From NCBI RefSeq assembly GCF_003076515.1, contig NZ_CP022390.1, forward strand, positions 1,550,001-1,614,000: a DNA stretch of 64,000 bases, written 5' to 3'. Origin of the DNA: Alcaligenes aquatilis (GTDB lineage Bacteria > Pseudomonadota > Gammaproteobacteria > Burkholderiales > Burkholderiaceae_B). The notes below the pieces were generated by a model, which saw only the letters and a program-made list of their open reading frames with translations, was not told where the DNA came from and ran no database searches. This document shows positions 47,234 through 57,300 of the stretch, piece after piece (position 1 is the first letter of the stretch; every line of letters starts with the position of its first letter). The translations under genes were made by a program, and so were the position numbers.

Positions 47234-47274
47234 CACGTACGTCACACCTACCCTTTTGTCTGGAGTCGCTTTCC

Positions 47275-48501
47275 ATGACCCATCCCGCCAGTCAAGCCAG
47301 AGGCCCGTTAGGCTTTATCCTGCACGGCAGTCTTGTTACTCAAATTGTGATCGGTTTGTTCGCCGGTATTTTGTTGGGGCACTTTGCACCGGCAGCTGCG
47401 CAGTCGATCGCCTTGCTGGGCCAATTGTTTGTCTCTGCCTTGAAGTCGGTAGCACCGATTCTGGTGTTTGTGCTGGTGATGTCCTCTATCGCCAATCAAA
47501 AAGCCCAGTCCTCCAGCCGCATGGGCCCTATTTTGCTCTTGTACGTGATGGGCACCTTTCTGGCCGCACTGGTTGCCGTGATCGCCAGTTTCGCCTTCCC
47601 CGTCAAACTCAAACTGGATCTGGCCGACACCACACTGAATCCGCCCAGCGATATCACCGAGGTGCTGCTGGATCTGTTGACCAATATTGTGGTGAACCCG
47701 ATTGATGCCTTGCTTACCGCCAATTACATGGGCATTTTAGCGTGGGCCATTGCCTTGGGCCTGGCCTTGAAACATGGTTCACAAAGCTCTCGTGACCTGC
47801 TCACTGATATGGCCAACTCGGTCTCTTCCCTGGTACGACTGGTGATTCGCTTTGCGCCGTTGGGGATCTTTGGTTTAGTGGCTGTAACCGTTGCAGAGTC
47901 TGGCTTTGATGCCCTGCGCCAATACGGCCTGCTGCTGATCGTGCTGGTAGGCTGCATGTTGGCGGTGGCCCTGATCGTCAACCCCCTGATCGTATTTGCC
48001 AAGTTGCGTCGCAACCCCTACCCGCTGGTCTTTACCTGCCTGCGTGAAAGCGGCATCACGGCTTTCTTCACCCGCAGTTCTGCCGCCAACATCCCCGTGA
48101 ACATGGCATTGTGCGAACGTCTGGGACTGAATAAAGACACGTACTCCGTTTCAATTCCATTGGGTGCCACCATCAATATGGCTGGCGCTGCTGTCACAAT
48201 TACGGTGCTGACACTGGCCGCTGTACACACACTGAACATTCAGGCTGACTTGCCCACTGCCCTACTGCTCAGTCTGGTGGCCACGGTTGCGGCTTGCGGT
48301 GCTTCTGGCGTGGCCGGTGGCTCGTTGCTGCTAATTCCATTAGCATGCAATATGTTCGGCATTACCGACGATATCGCCATGCAAGTTGTGGGCGTCGGTT
48401 TTGTGATTGGGGTGGTGCAAGACTCAGTCGAAACGGCGTTGAACTCCTCGACGGATGTGCTGTTTACTGCCGCAGCCACACTTGAACCTGGCCGTGCCTG
48501 A
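47275..48501 (+). CDS. sstT: Serine/threonine:sodium symporter SstT
   Basis: 408 residues of the dicarboxylate/amino acid:cation symporter family, with eight or so membrane helices and two re-entrant loops. [23 protein letters not shown] carries the serine-rich HP1 loop; [17 protein letters not shown] is the helix 7 sodium/substrate motif; [26 protein letters not shown] the HP2/TM8 part with the substrate-binding Asp/Asn. Start at the ATG 47275 with GGAG nine bases upstream; longer in-frame translation runs back into ssrA. Confidence 0.95.
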   Translation: MTHPASQARGPLGFILHGSLVTQIVIGLFAGILLGHFAPAAAQSIALLGQLFVSALKSVAPILVFVLVMSSIANQKAQSSSRMGPILLLYVMGTFLAALVAVIASFAFPVKLKLDLADTTLNPPSDITEVLLDLLTNIVVNPIDALLTANYMGILAWAIALGLALKHGSQSSRDLLTDMANSVSSLVRLVIRFAPLGIFGLVAVTVAESGFDALRQYGLLLIVLVGCMLAVALIVNPLIVFAKLRRNPYPLVFTCLRESGITAFFTRSSAANIPVNMALCERLGLNKDTYSVSIPLGATINMAGAAVTITVLTLAAVHTLNIQADLPTALLLSLVATVAACGASGVAGGSLLLIPLACNMFGITDDIAMQVVGVGFVIGVVQDSVETALNSSTDVLFTAAATLEPGRA

Positions 48502-48521
48502 TTTGACACCTTGACTCACAA

Positions 48522-48550
48522 GGGGCCAGCCAGTCAGGCTGGCCTTTTTT
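48522..48550 (+). terminator. Terminator after sstT
   Basis: GGCCAGCC (48524-48531) / GGCTGGCC (48537-48544) with a five-base loop and a T6 run. Confidence 0.92.
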
Positions 48551-48658
48551 GTATGTAATCCGAACCCGATTGCCTCAGCCCAGACACCAGTCACCGTACT
48601 TTGGGGTGTGGGCATCTGCCAGATGCTTGCGCAGTCAGGCGCTTATCAAGGAGTCTTC

Positions 48659-49291
48659 GTGGATGTAGCCAGTCTTTCTCTGTATATCGTTGCCGTCGCG
48701 GCTGTCACCGTCATTCCGGGACCAACGATGCTGCTGGCCCTGAATAATGGCGCTCATGGGGGAAAACGAATCGCGGCCTGCGGTATTGCGGGTGCAGCGC
48801 TCTCGGACCTGATTCTGATCGCCGCCGTAGGCGGTGGACTGGGAGCACTGCTGCTTGCCTCTGAACAGCTCTTCTCGGTCGTAAAATGGATCGGTGCGGC
48901 CTACCTGCTGTACCTGGCCTATGGACTGTGGCACGCCCCTGTCCGAACCATCCAGACAGGAGCTCCCTTGAGCAATACCCTGTCAGGTCGCACCGCCTTC
49001 CTACGCTCCTTGCTGGTGGCTTTATCCAACCCTAAAGGATTACTGTTCTTCTCGGCTTTTCTGCCACAATTCATCCGCCCAGAAGAGGCCATTGCAGCCC
49101 AGTACATCACACTGGCACTGGTCACGGCCCTCATTGATATTGCCCTGATGACGGTATACGCCGTAGGCGGTCATCACGCCATGCGGCTGCTTTCTGGCCA
49201 GGCCATGCGTTGGTTAAACCGGGGCTGCGCAGGCATGCTGGCAGGTCTGGGGATTGCTTTGAGCTTGTATCGACGCAGCAACTCCAACTAA
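48659..49291 (+). CDS. RhtB/LysE-family amino-acid exporter
   Basis: 210 residues and about six membrane helices: VTVIPGPTMLLALNNGAHGGKRIAACGIAGAAL is the RhtB signature, then LLVALSNPKGLLFFSAFLPQF. It probably exports homoserine, threonine or a related amino acid. GTG at 48659 is chosen because AAGGAG stands five bases upstream; an upstream in-frame ATG lacks a ribosome site. Its position after sstT (a Ser/Thr importer) hints at amino acid balance, but a terminator separates the two genes. Confidence 0.9.
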   Translation: MDVASLSLYIVAVAAVTVIPGPTMLLALNNGAHGGKRIAACGIAGAALSDLILIAAVGGGLGALLLASEQLFSVVKWIGAAYLLYLAYGLWHAPVRTIQTGAPLSNTLSGRTAFLRSLLVALSNPKGLLFFSAFLPQFIRPEEAIAAQYITLALVTALIDIALMTVYAVGGHHAMRLLSGQAMRWLNRGCAGMLAGLGIALSLYRRSNSN

Positions 49292-49619
49292 GGCTCACAA
49301 CGCTTTGCAAGGCAAGAAGGGATCTGAACTGGTCCCTTTTTCTTGTGTGTGGCAACCCGGGCTTGCCAGCTACGAAGCGGCCCATCACCATCCATGACGC
49401 CGCAGCAACAGGCAAAACGACAAAGCACAAAACCGGACCAGATACCTGCACCCGGCACCATGCTCAGGCCGATGGGATCGTATATCATCATTCAGGTGGC
49501 CACCCCGAATGCCCTGCTACGGTTCAATGTCGCCATATCCTCACGAACTCCGGTATATCAAGGCTTAGCGCCTGGACCGGCATGGTTTTCCACTTAGCCC
49601 GATGCAACAAGGAGTCAAG
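49292..49619 (+). other. Gap between exporter and deoxyribosyltransferase
   Basis: 328 bases. A terminator-like stem AAGGGATC (49317-49324) / GGTCCCTT (49331-49338) with trailing T ends the exporter gene. The rest shows no ORF with a ribosome site and no clear dyad. Confidence 0.5.
49317..49342 (+). terminator. Terminator after RhtB-type exporter
   Basis: Eight-bp stem with one G-T pair, six-base loop, followed by TTTTT. Confidence 0.7.
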
Positions 49620-50123
49620 ATGAAGCGTATCTATTTAGCGGGTCCTGACGTGTTTTTCAGCGATGCCGCCGAGCGTGCCACACTGCACAAGCAATTGGTA
49701 CGAGACTTTGGCTTCCAACCCTTGCATCCCGTTGATCAGGAAGAAATCGAAGCCTCCTCCATCTATCATCACAATATCCGCCTGCTGGATCAGGCCGATG
49801 CAGTACTGGCCAATATCACGCCCTTTCGAGGTGCGGAAATTGATACTGGCACCGCCTTTGAAATTGGCTATGCCGTGGCTCAGGGTTTGCCTGTTTTCAC
49901 CTACCGTTCTACCGCCGATACGGTTCTGGATACCGTGCGCGAACACTACAGCCCGGTCGTACTGGACCCGGCCACCCAGATATGGCGCGATCGTAATGGC
50001 GCACTTATTGAGGACTTTGGCCTGCCCTCGAACTTGATGGTGGCAATCAGCACGGAGTTTGTACATGGCACGTTTACCGATGCCTTGATCGCTGCGCAGG
50101 ACTATTTCAAAGCCATCGGCTGA
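49620..50123 (+). CDS. Nucleoside 2-deoxyribosyltransferase
   Basis: 167 residues. KRIYLAGPDVFFSDA is the N-terminal nucleoside-binding strand; NITPFRGAEIDTGTAFEIGYA includes the conserved Asp and the nucleophilic Glu of the family (DTGTAFE.GYA). It exchanges bases between deoxynucleosides, or hydrolyses a modified nucleotide, for purine/pyrimidine salvage. AAGGAG is six bases from the ATG at 49620. No operon partner. Confidence 0.9.
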   Translation: MKRIYLAGPDVFFSDAAERATLHKQLVRDFGFQPLHPVDQEEIEASSIYHHNIRLLDQADAVLANITPFRGAEIDTGTAFEIGYAVAQGLPVFTYRSTADTVLDTVREHYSPVVLDPATQIWRDRNGALIEDFGLPSNLMVAISTEFVHGTFTDALIAAQDYFKAIG

Positions 50124-50179
50124 TTCACACGCAGAGAAAGTTCTGCTTAGCAATCAAGGACAAACTCTCAAACAGGCTT

Positions 50180-50210
50180 GAAATTAAACGAACCCCAGCG
50201 AAATTAAACG
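50180..50210. repeat. Direct repeat upstream of the RpiR regulator
   Basis: GAAATTAAACG occurs at 50180-50190 and 50200-50210, repeat distance 20 bases (about two helical turns). Confidence 0.6.
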
Positions 50211-50331
50211 CCGTAGATTCTCTGGTAGGATGGGGCCTTGAGATCTTCAAACAATACCCACGAGCTGCATAATAAGCTCCCCGCATCACCCGCTTTTCTT
50301 GACTCAAAAAAACAGGGCTACGCCCAGTACC

Positions 50332-51168
50332 ATGCCAGACACCAGCAACATCTCTTTTCTTGAGCGCGTACGCGCCATCCTTAGTGACCTCCCCGCTTCC
50401 GAGCGACGTCTGGCCCAATTCACACTGGATTTTTCGGGGGATCTGTCCAGCTACAACGCCTCGGAGCTGGCCAGCCTGGCCCAAGTGTCCAATGCCACGG
50501 TCACACGCCTGATCCGCCGCCTGGAATACGCCAACTACGAAGCGGCACGCAAACAGATTCGCTCGGAAAGAACAGATGATTCTTTCACCCCCGTCAACTC
50601 GCCTCTGTCTCCGGGTGAGACAACCTTGCACTCGCACCTGCAGGAAAGCTATAGCAAGCTGGGCAACACCTACCGGCATCTGTCCCAGTCGGCACTACTG
50701 GAAGCCAGCCAGGCTATCAGTCGTGCGCGGCAGGTTTGGCTGATAGGTTTGCAGGCAAACTACTTTCTGGCCGGGCATTTCCATTGGCATTTGTCCAAGT
50801 TCTTGCCGGGGGTCAGACTCATCCCCGGAGCAGGTCAGACAGTCTCCGAATACCTGACTGACATCCAGCACCAGGATGTGCTCATTATTTTTGATTTGCA
50901 TCCACGCGCCAGCCCAATGCCGGAGCTGATCCAGCACCTGGAAGCACGCTGTGCGGACATCGTGCTGATCACCGACCAGGATTACAAACAGCGGCCCAAG
51001 ACCCGCTGGTCCCTGCCCTGCCAGCCCGGACGTGAACAGTTGCCTGATAATTCGGTGGCCGTTGCCAGCCTGTCCCATCTTCTCCTGTCCGAAGTACTGA
51101 AAGCGCGTGGTGCCGACCGCCGCGATGAATCGGCACAAGAGCTTGCCGCCGCTGAAGCGCTGTTTTAA
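50332..51168 (+). CDS. RpiR-family transcriptional regulator (HTH + SIS)
   Basis: 278 residues. N-terminal RpiR helix-turn-helix (FLERVRAILSDLPASERRLAQF, YNASELASLAQVSNATVTRLIRRLEYANY) and a C-terminal SIS sugar-phosphate-binding domain (QVWLIGLQANYFLAG, DVLIIFDLHPRA). Such proteins sense phosphosugars. No sugar gene is nearby, so the target is unknown. The start could be the in-frame TTG at 50299; I prefer the ATG. Direct repeats lie upstream. Confidence 0.88.
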   Translation: MPDTSNISFLERVRAILSDLPASERRLAQFTLDFSGDLSSYNASELASLAQVSNATVTRLIRRLEYANYEAARKQIRSERTDDSFTPVNSPLSPGETTLHSHLQESYSKLGNTYRHLSQSALLEASQAISRARQVWLIGLQANYFLAGHFHWHLSKFLPGVRLIPGAGQTVSEYLTDIQHQDVLIIFDLHPRASPMPELIQHLEARCADIVLITDQDYKQRPKTRWSLPCQPGREQLPDNSVAVASLSHLLLSEVLKARGADRRDESAQELAAAEALF

Positions 51169-51560
51169 GCAAACAAAGCGCGTTCTTTTGAATCTCTGCG
51201 GCCGACTCAGAGCAGAATAGACAAATCTTGTACCTGCAAGGATCCTGCGTCATTTACTTCCCCTCGCCGATTGAAATATCGCATTCTTTTCGTCACACGA
51301 TATAAGACCACCCTCCTCCAAAAAAAAAACCAGCATCGCTTGTCGATTACGGCGTAATGCCGTGCCGTCGTCCAGCCAAATCAAGGCTCCGAAACCAGAG
51401 CCTTCGCCCACCATCTACGACCAAAGTCGCCTATTGGGAAACGTTGATTCGTTCTATACATGCTGTACACAGAGCGCCCGCAAGCGCCAACTCCCTGTAC
51501 ACGCCGTGTTTAGAGAGCCTCGATGCCAAGAATCATCAAACCCCATAAGGAGACATAAGA
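51169..51560. other. Leader region of yjcH-actP
   Basis: 392 bases with an A-run at about 51320 and no convincing ORF or hairpin. It must contain the promoter of the acetate symporter operon, probably under the CrbR-like regulator encoded downstream. Confidence 0.5.
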
Positions 51561-51872
51561 ATGAGTTCAGCCAATACTGTCGTGACGGCAGTCACCCAGC
51601 ACCCTGCCTATCAAGAGCTGCTTAGAAAACGCAACCGCATGAGTCTGATCTTTTTCGGCTTGACCGTGATTGTGTACGCCGGTTTTATCCTGACCCTGGC
51701 CTTTGATCCCGAACTGTTCAGCCGCTCCGTTGGCTCCATGACCATGACCATCGGCGTACTGAGCGCTGTCATTGTGCTGCTGAGCGCCGTCGTGCTGGTG
51801 TCCGCCTTCGTCTACATTTCCAACAAGGTGTATGACCCCTTGCTGGCTCAAGTCATGAAGGATGTGACATGA
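51561..51872 (+). CDS. yjcH: DUF485 membrane protein (YjcH)
   Basis: 103 residues with two membrane helices ([19 protein letters not shown] and [19 protein letters not shown]). The [13 protein letters not shown] start and ISNKVYDPL end are family signatures. It is the small partner always found before actP; AAGGAG lies eight bases from the ATG. The stop overlaps the actP start by four bases. Its exact role in acetate transport is not established. Confidence 0.94.
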   Translation: MSSANTVVTAVTQHPAYQELLRKRNRMSLIFFGLTVIVYAGFILTLAFDPELFSRSVGSMTMTIGVLSAVIVLLSAVVLVSAFVYISNKVYDPLLAQVMKDVT

Positions 51873-53533
51873 AGACATTCCTTCTGAGCCTGGGCCTGTT
51901 CAGTCTGGCCAGCGGCAATGCCATGGCGGCCTCGCCCGGCCAGGCCAATACCTCTGCCATTGTCATGTTCCTGATCTTTATTGCCGGGACTATGGGCATT
52001 ACCTGGTGGGCGGCCCGCCGCACACGCACCACGTCAGACTTTTATACCGCCGGTGGCGGTTTGACCGGCTTTCAAAACGGCCTGGCCATTGCCGGGGACT
52101 ATCTGTCCGCCGCCTCCTTCCTGGGGATTGCAGGCATGGTGTACGTCAGCGGTTTTGACGGCATGATTTACGCCATCGGTTTCATGTTCGGCTGGCCGGT
52201 TGTGATGTTTCTGATTGCCGAGCGCCTGCGCAATCTGGGCCGCTACAACTTTGCTGACGTGACCTCGTTTCGCCTGTCCCAGAACCCCATGCGGATTCTG
52301 GCGGCCAGCGCCTCGCTGCTGATCATTGCCCTGTACCTGATCGCGCAAATGGTAGGCGCCGGCAAACTGATCGTGCTGTTGTTTGGTCTGGACTACAACG
52401 TGGCCGTTGTCATCGTAGGCTCGCTGATGATGATTTACGTCACCTTTGGCGGCATGACGGCCACCACCTGGGTACAAATCATCAAAGCTGTCCTGATGCT
52501 GTTCGGTGCGACGCTGATGACGATTCTGGTTCTGGCCGCTTTCTACTGGGATGTCGATGCCATGCTGGCCGCAGCCGTGGAAACGCACCCCACCGGGCAC
52601 GCCATTCTTGAGCCCGGCGCTGCCGTCAGCAGCAACCCGCTGAACGTGCTGTCCCTGGGGATTGCGCTGGCCTTCGGTACCGCTGGCCTACCCCATATCC
52701 TGATGCGTTTCTTCACCGTGGCCGATGCCAAGGAAGCTCGCAAATCCGTGATCTACGCCAGCAGCTTTATTGGCTACTTCTACCTGCTGACCTTCATCAT
52801 CGGTTTCGGTGCCATCGCCTTGCTGGTCAAGCACCCCGAGTACTTCCAGACTGGCCCGGATGGCTCTTTCAACATGCTGACCAATCTGATTGGTGGCACC
52901 AATATGGTGGCGGTTCATCTGGCCAATGCCGTAGGCGGCAACCTGTTGCTGGGCTTTCTGGCAGCGGTGACCTTCGCAACCATTGTGGCTGTGGTCGCAG
53001 GCTTGGCTCTGGCTGGTGCCGCAGCTATTTCGCATGACTTGTACGCCAACGTCATCGCCAAAGGACGCGCGACCGAAAAAGACCAGATGCGCATTTCGCG
53101 TATCTCCACGGTGGTGCTGGGTGTGCTGGCGATTTTGCTGGGCATTATTTTTGAGAACCAGAACGTCGCCTTCATGGTGGGCCTGGCCTTTGCCATTGCC
53201 GCCAGTGCCAACTTCCCGGTTCTGGTGCTGTCAATTGCCTGGCGTGGCTGCACCACACGAGGCGCCACGATTGGCGGCTTCCTGGGTCTGGTCACCGCCA
53301 CAGTGTGGGTGGTCTTGAGCAGCACGGTGTGGGTGGATGTATTCGGTTTTGCCGAGCCCATCACGCCTTTCCCTAACCCTGGCATCCTGTCCATCCCGCT
53401 GGCTTTCTTCTCGATCTGGCTGTTCTCGACCCTGGATAACAGCGCCCGCGCTACCCAGGAACGAGAAGCCTTCGAGGCTCTGACCGTACGCAGTCAAACC
53501 GGCATTGGTGCTGCCAGCGCCAGCGCTCACTAA
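51869..53533 (+). CDS. actP: Cation/acetate symporter ActP
   Basis: 554 residues, sodium:solute symporter family with about 13 membrane helices after a signal-like N-terminus (SGNAMAA). [36 protein letters not shown] is the ActP/YjcG signature; [20 protein letters not shown] is the second. It imports acetate and other short-chain carboxylates. It is coupled to yjcH and ends in a terminator; the regulator genes follow. Confidence 0.96.
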   Translation: MKTFLLSLGLFSLASGNAMAASPGQANTSAIVMFLIFIAGTMGITWWAARRTRTTSDFYTAGGGLTGFQNGLAIAGDYLSAASFLGIAGMVYVSGFDGMIYAIGFMFGWPVVMFLIAERLRNLGRYNFADVTSFRLSQNPMRILAASASLLIIALYLIAQMVGAGKLIVLLFGLDYNVAVVIVGSLMMIYVTFGGMTATTWVQIIKAVLMLFGATLMTILVLAAFYWDVDAMLAAAVETHPTGHAILEPGAAVSSNPLNVLSLGIALAFGTAGLPHILMRFFTVADAKEARKSVIYASSFIGYFYLLTFIIGFGAIALLVKHPEYFQTGPDGSFNMLTNLIGGTNMVAVHLANAVGGNLLLGFLAAVTFATIVAVVAGLALAGAAAISHDLYANVIAKGRATEKDQMRISRISTVVLGVLAILLGIIFENQNVAFMVGLAFAIAASANFPVLVLSIAWRGCTTRGATIGGFLGLVTATVWVVLSSTVWVDVFGFAEPITPFPNPGILSIPLAFFSIWLFSTLDNSARATQEREAFEALTVRSQTGIGAASASAH

Positions 53534-53569
53534 GGCTTTTACGCTGATTTGATCAGCATGCAGGAACAG

Positions 53570-53598
53570 AAAACAGGGCATTTCGGTGCCCTGTTTTT
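53570..53598 (+). terminator. Terminator after actP
   Basis: Eleven-bp stem AAAACAGGGCA (53570-53580) / TGCCCTGTTTT (53587-53597) with a six-base loop and T tail. Confidence 0.92.
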
Positions 53599-53661
53599 AC
53601 GAATGTGCAGCTCATCCTGACAAGCACTATGACAGAAACGTGAACATGGCATAATCCTCAC

Positions 53662-54324
53662 ATGAATGAACTGCTCATTGCTGACGATCACCCGCTGTTT
53701 CGTGAAGCATTACGAGGCGTCGTAGCCAGCCTGTTTCCCGGCACCGCCATTTACGAAGCGGATCGCATCTCCAATTTATACCCCCTGGTCGACGACCATC
53801 CGGACGCCGATCTGCTCTTGCTGGATCTGGATATTCCAGGGGCAATTGGCTTTAGCGCCCTGGTTCATTTGCGCGCAACCTATCCCTGCCTGCCCATCAT
53901 TCTGGTTACCGCCCATGAACAGGCCCGCTTCATGCGCCGCGCCATGGATCACGGCGCCATGGGTTTCATCCCCAAATCTATTGACTCTCACACCCTGGGC
54001 GTGGCCTTGCAGGTAGTTCTGGACGGCGGCACCTGGCTGCCGGAAATCGGCTCTTGTGCCCCTGGCATCAGCCTGGACGAACGCGAAGTGGCCGCGAAAT
54101 TGCGCGAACTGACCCCACAACAATTCCGCGTGCTGCAAATGCTCAGCACAGGCCAACTGAACAAGCAGATTGCCTACGAGCTGAACGTCTCGGAGGCCAC
54201 CATCAAGGCTCACATGACGGCTATTTTGCGCAAATTGGGTGCCTCCAATCGTACCCAGGCCGTCTTGATGGCCAGTCACCTTGGCCTGAACCAGGACGAG
54301 TCCCAGGACGCTAATACGTTTTAA
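53662..54324 (+). CDS. crbR: LuxR-type response regulator (CrbR/ErdR-like)
   Basis: 220 residues. Receiver domain with acidic pocket Asp8/Asp9 (ADDHPLFREAL) and phospho-acceptor Asp55 (LLLLDLDIPGA), then a NarL/LuxR helix-turn-helix (LTPQQFRVLQMLSTGQLNKQIAYELNVSEATIKAHMTAILRKLG). Location between actP and the convergent symporter-kinase gene matches the CrbS/CrbR (MxtR/ErdR) acetate switch. No Shine-Dalgarno precedes the ATG and CATAAT ends six bases before it, so the mRNA may be leaderless. The last 14 bases overlap the kinase gene. Confidence 0.85.
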   Translation: MNELLIADDHPLFREALRGVVASLFPGTAIYEADRISNLYPLVDDHPDADLLLLDLDIPGAIGFSALVHLRATYPCLPIILVTAHEQARFMRRAMDHGAMGFIPKSIDSHTLGVALQVVLDGGTWLPEIGSCAPGISLDEREVAAKLRELTPQQFRVLQMLSTGQLNKQIAYELNVSEATIKAHMTAILRKLGASNRTQAVLMASHLGLNQDESQDANTF

Positions 54325-57300
54325 TTTGGGCAGCCAAAAAAGCGCGCAACGAAGCGGGCTTGACCGGTTTGGTCAGCACCAGGTAACCATATTGCCGAGC
54401 TGCCGCTTTCAACTCATCGCTACCATCGGCCGTCAACAAAGCACCTTGCGCATGGGGCAAATGCAAGCGCAATAATTGCAGTGCCTGCAAGCCGTCCAAT
54501 CGATCATGCAAGTGGTAATCCACCAGCAAGACCTCGGGATGCAAGTCGATTTTTTCCAAAGCACCATCGACCGTATTGGCGGTAATGATTTGCGCTCCCC
54601 ACCGACCCAACAGCACTTCCATACCCGCCATAATATCCAGATCATTATCCAGGCAAAGTACCCGCAAGCCCGTCAAGGGCAGGCCGTCTGCAGGCTTGCT
54701 GGACTCGTTATTTGGATAGCTGCCAGGTTCGGTAGCCTGGCTCAAGGGAACACGGATGGAAAACATGCTGCCGCGCCCCACTTGGGATCGCACATCCAGC
54801 GTGTGTCCCAACAGGACGGCAATACGTTGGCAGATAGACAAGCCCAACCCAAGGCCACGACCATCCCAATCGAAGGCTTGCTCATAGCGATGAAACTCTG
54901 CATAAATCTGCTGAATATGATGAGACGGAATGCCCTGTCCTGAATCCCAAACCTGAAACTCCAGTTCCTTACCCCGAACCCGCACACCAAACACCACCCT
55001 CCCCTCCTGCGTATATCGCAAGGCATTGGCCAGGAAATTTTGCAGCACCCGACGCAGCAAGCGATGGTCGCTATACACCTGCAAAGGTCGTGCATGAACC
55101 CGCAGTTGGATACCACGCCGTGCCGCCATGGCCGCATATTGATCCGCCAAATGCTGCAGCAAGTGCTGAACATCGATCACGCCCAAATCCGGCTTCAAGG
55201 CCCCAGCATCCAGACGGGAAATATCCAGCAGACCCTCCAGCAATTCTTCTGCCGTACGCAAAGAAGTGTCGACCCGCTCGGCCAGATTAGGCATCTCTGC
55301 AAGGTCGTGAGTATCGCGCAATGCCGAGGCAAACAGACGCGCCGCATTAATCGGTTGCAGCACATCATGGCTGACCGCCGTCAGGAAACGGGTACGGGAC
55401 TCCTGGGCTTTTTCCGCCTCTTGTGTACGCACCGCAACGCGCTGCTCCAGGCTATCATTCATTTCGCGCAATTCGCGCTCCACGCGCTTGTACTGCGTGA
55501 TATCGCTATAGCTGGTGACGTAACCGCCCCCCGGCAAAGGTCGCCCCCGCAGCTCGATCACCTGCTTGTCATTCAACATGCGTTGAGTCACATAGGAAGA
55601 GCCTTCGCGCATGAACTGAATACGACGTTCTATGGCTTGTTCCACCCCTATGCTTTCCACGCCATCGACCTTGCCCCGCTCGGCATTAAAGCGAATCAGG
55701 TCCGCCACAGAGCGGCCCACATACAGCATGCTGGGTGGATAATCGAACAACTGCTGGTAGCGCTGATTCCAGGCAACCAGACGCATGTCCGCATCCACCA
55801 CGCTGACGCCCTGATCAATATTTTCCAGCGTAGCCAGCAAAATATCCCGATTGAAGCGCAGCTCCTGCCCCGCCTCGTCCAGCACGGCCATGATGGCGGC
55901 CACTTCCATGCCCGAACCACGCAAGGCACTGGTCAGCACCAAACGCGCAGACGCCGCCCCCACCGCTGCCGCCAATAGCAATTCGGTGAAATGCACCCAG
56001 GCACTATCAGCCCGCAGACCAGGTTCCAGCACTTGCTTGACCTGCCTGGCCTGCGTCTCAAAAGCACGACGCGCCATTTTTTTGCCGACAATCCGTTCCG
56101 CTAATACCAGTAAATCGTGTACCGACAGATCCCCATAAGAATGCCGGGCCGCCAGCGTCTGTCGCTCTGCATAAGGATCCAGAAAAGGCTCGGCACGCAA
56201 ACGTTCTCCCAAGCCCGGACGTCTGCGCCACGAAACCCACAAAAATGCGCTGATATTGCACAGCAAGGACCAGAAAGTGCCATGCGTCAGCGGGTCCCAG
56301 CCTTCTACGCCAAACAACTGATAAGGGCGCAGCCAGGACAGTCCAAAAGGCCCTTGATGCAACCAGTCATCTGCCAGCAAACCAACCTCGGTCAGCGTTG
56401 GCAGGAGCAAGGTATAAACCCAGATGGCAAAGCCCAATAAAAGACCGGCCTCCACCCCTTGCCGACTGGCACCGCGCCAATACAAGCCACCGATCAAGCC
56501 CGGCCCAAACTGCGCGACCGCCACAAAAGCCATCAAGCCGTAGGCAGCCAAGGTCGTATCGCTGCCGCTGAGCATGTAATAGCCGTAAGCCACACCGGCC
56601 AGCGCCATGATGGCAACACGACGTATCCATAACACCGTGGAAGCGACTGTGCTTTGCTGGTATTGCGCCCAACCTCGGCGCAGCAACAAGGGCATCACCA
56701 AGTCATTACTGACCATGGTCGAGAGCGCTACGCTGGTCACAATCACCATGCCGGTTGCTGCCGAAAAACCGCCTATATAAACCATCAAGGCCAGGCCCAC
56801 CTGGTTTTGCGACAAGGGCAAGGCCAGCACAAAGCTATCGGGTGCCACCCCCTCGCCCCCGACACCAAACAAGCTGACACCTGCCGCAGCAATGGGCACA
56901 ACCATCACGCTGACCAGCACCAGATACGCGCCGAACAACCAGCGCGCCCGCCGTATATCCACCACATCCCCACATTCCACAATGGCCACATGGAATTGAC
57001 GGGGCAAGCAAATAATGGCGGCAAAAGCCAGCAAGGTCTGCCCGACAAAGCCCACGGGGGGACTGTTCTCGAACAAGGTGGTGACCGCTCCCACCATATT
57101 GAGTTCAGCCTCCCCAAACCAGCGAAACGCGAACACACCAACGGCAACCAACGCCACCAGTTTCACCACCGACTCAAACGCCACTGCCAGCATCAAGCCC
57201 GGTCGATGCTCAGTGGCATCCACTTGCCGTGTTCCAAACAGGATGGCAAACAAGGCCATCAAAACGGCAACATATAAGGCCGGATCACCTAATAGGCCCA

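Noticed and set aside
47056..47274. In-frame extension of sstT back into the tmRNA gene
   Set aside because: The tmRNA occupies this DNA on the other strand, and the homology and ribosome site place the start at 47275.
51318..51332. Homopolymer A run upstream of yjcH
   Set aside because: Without a flanking stem it is not a terminator and has no other evident role.
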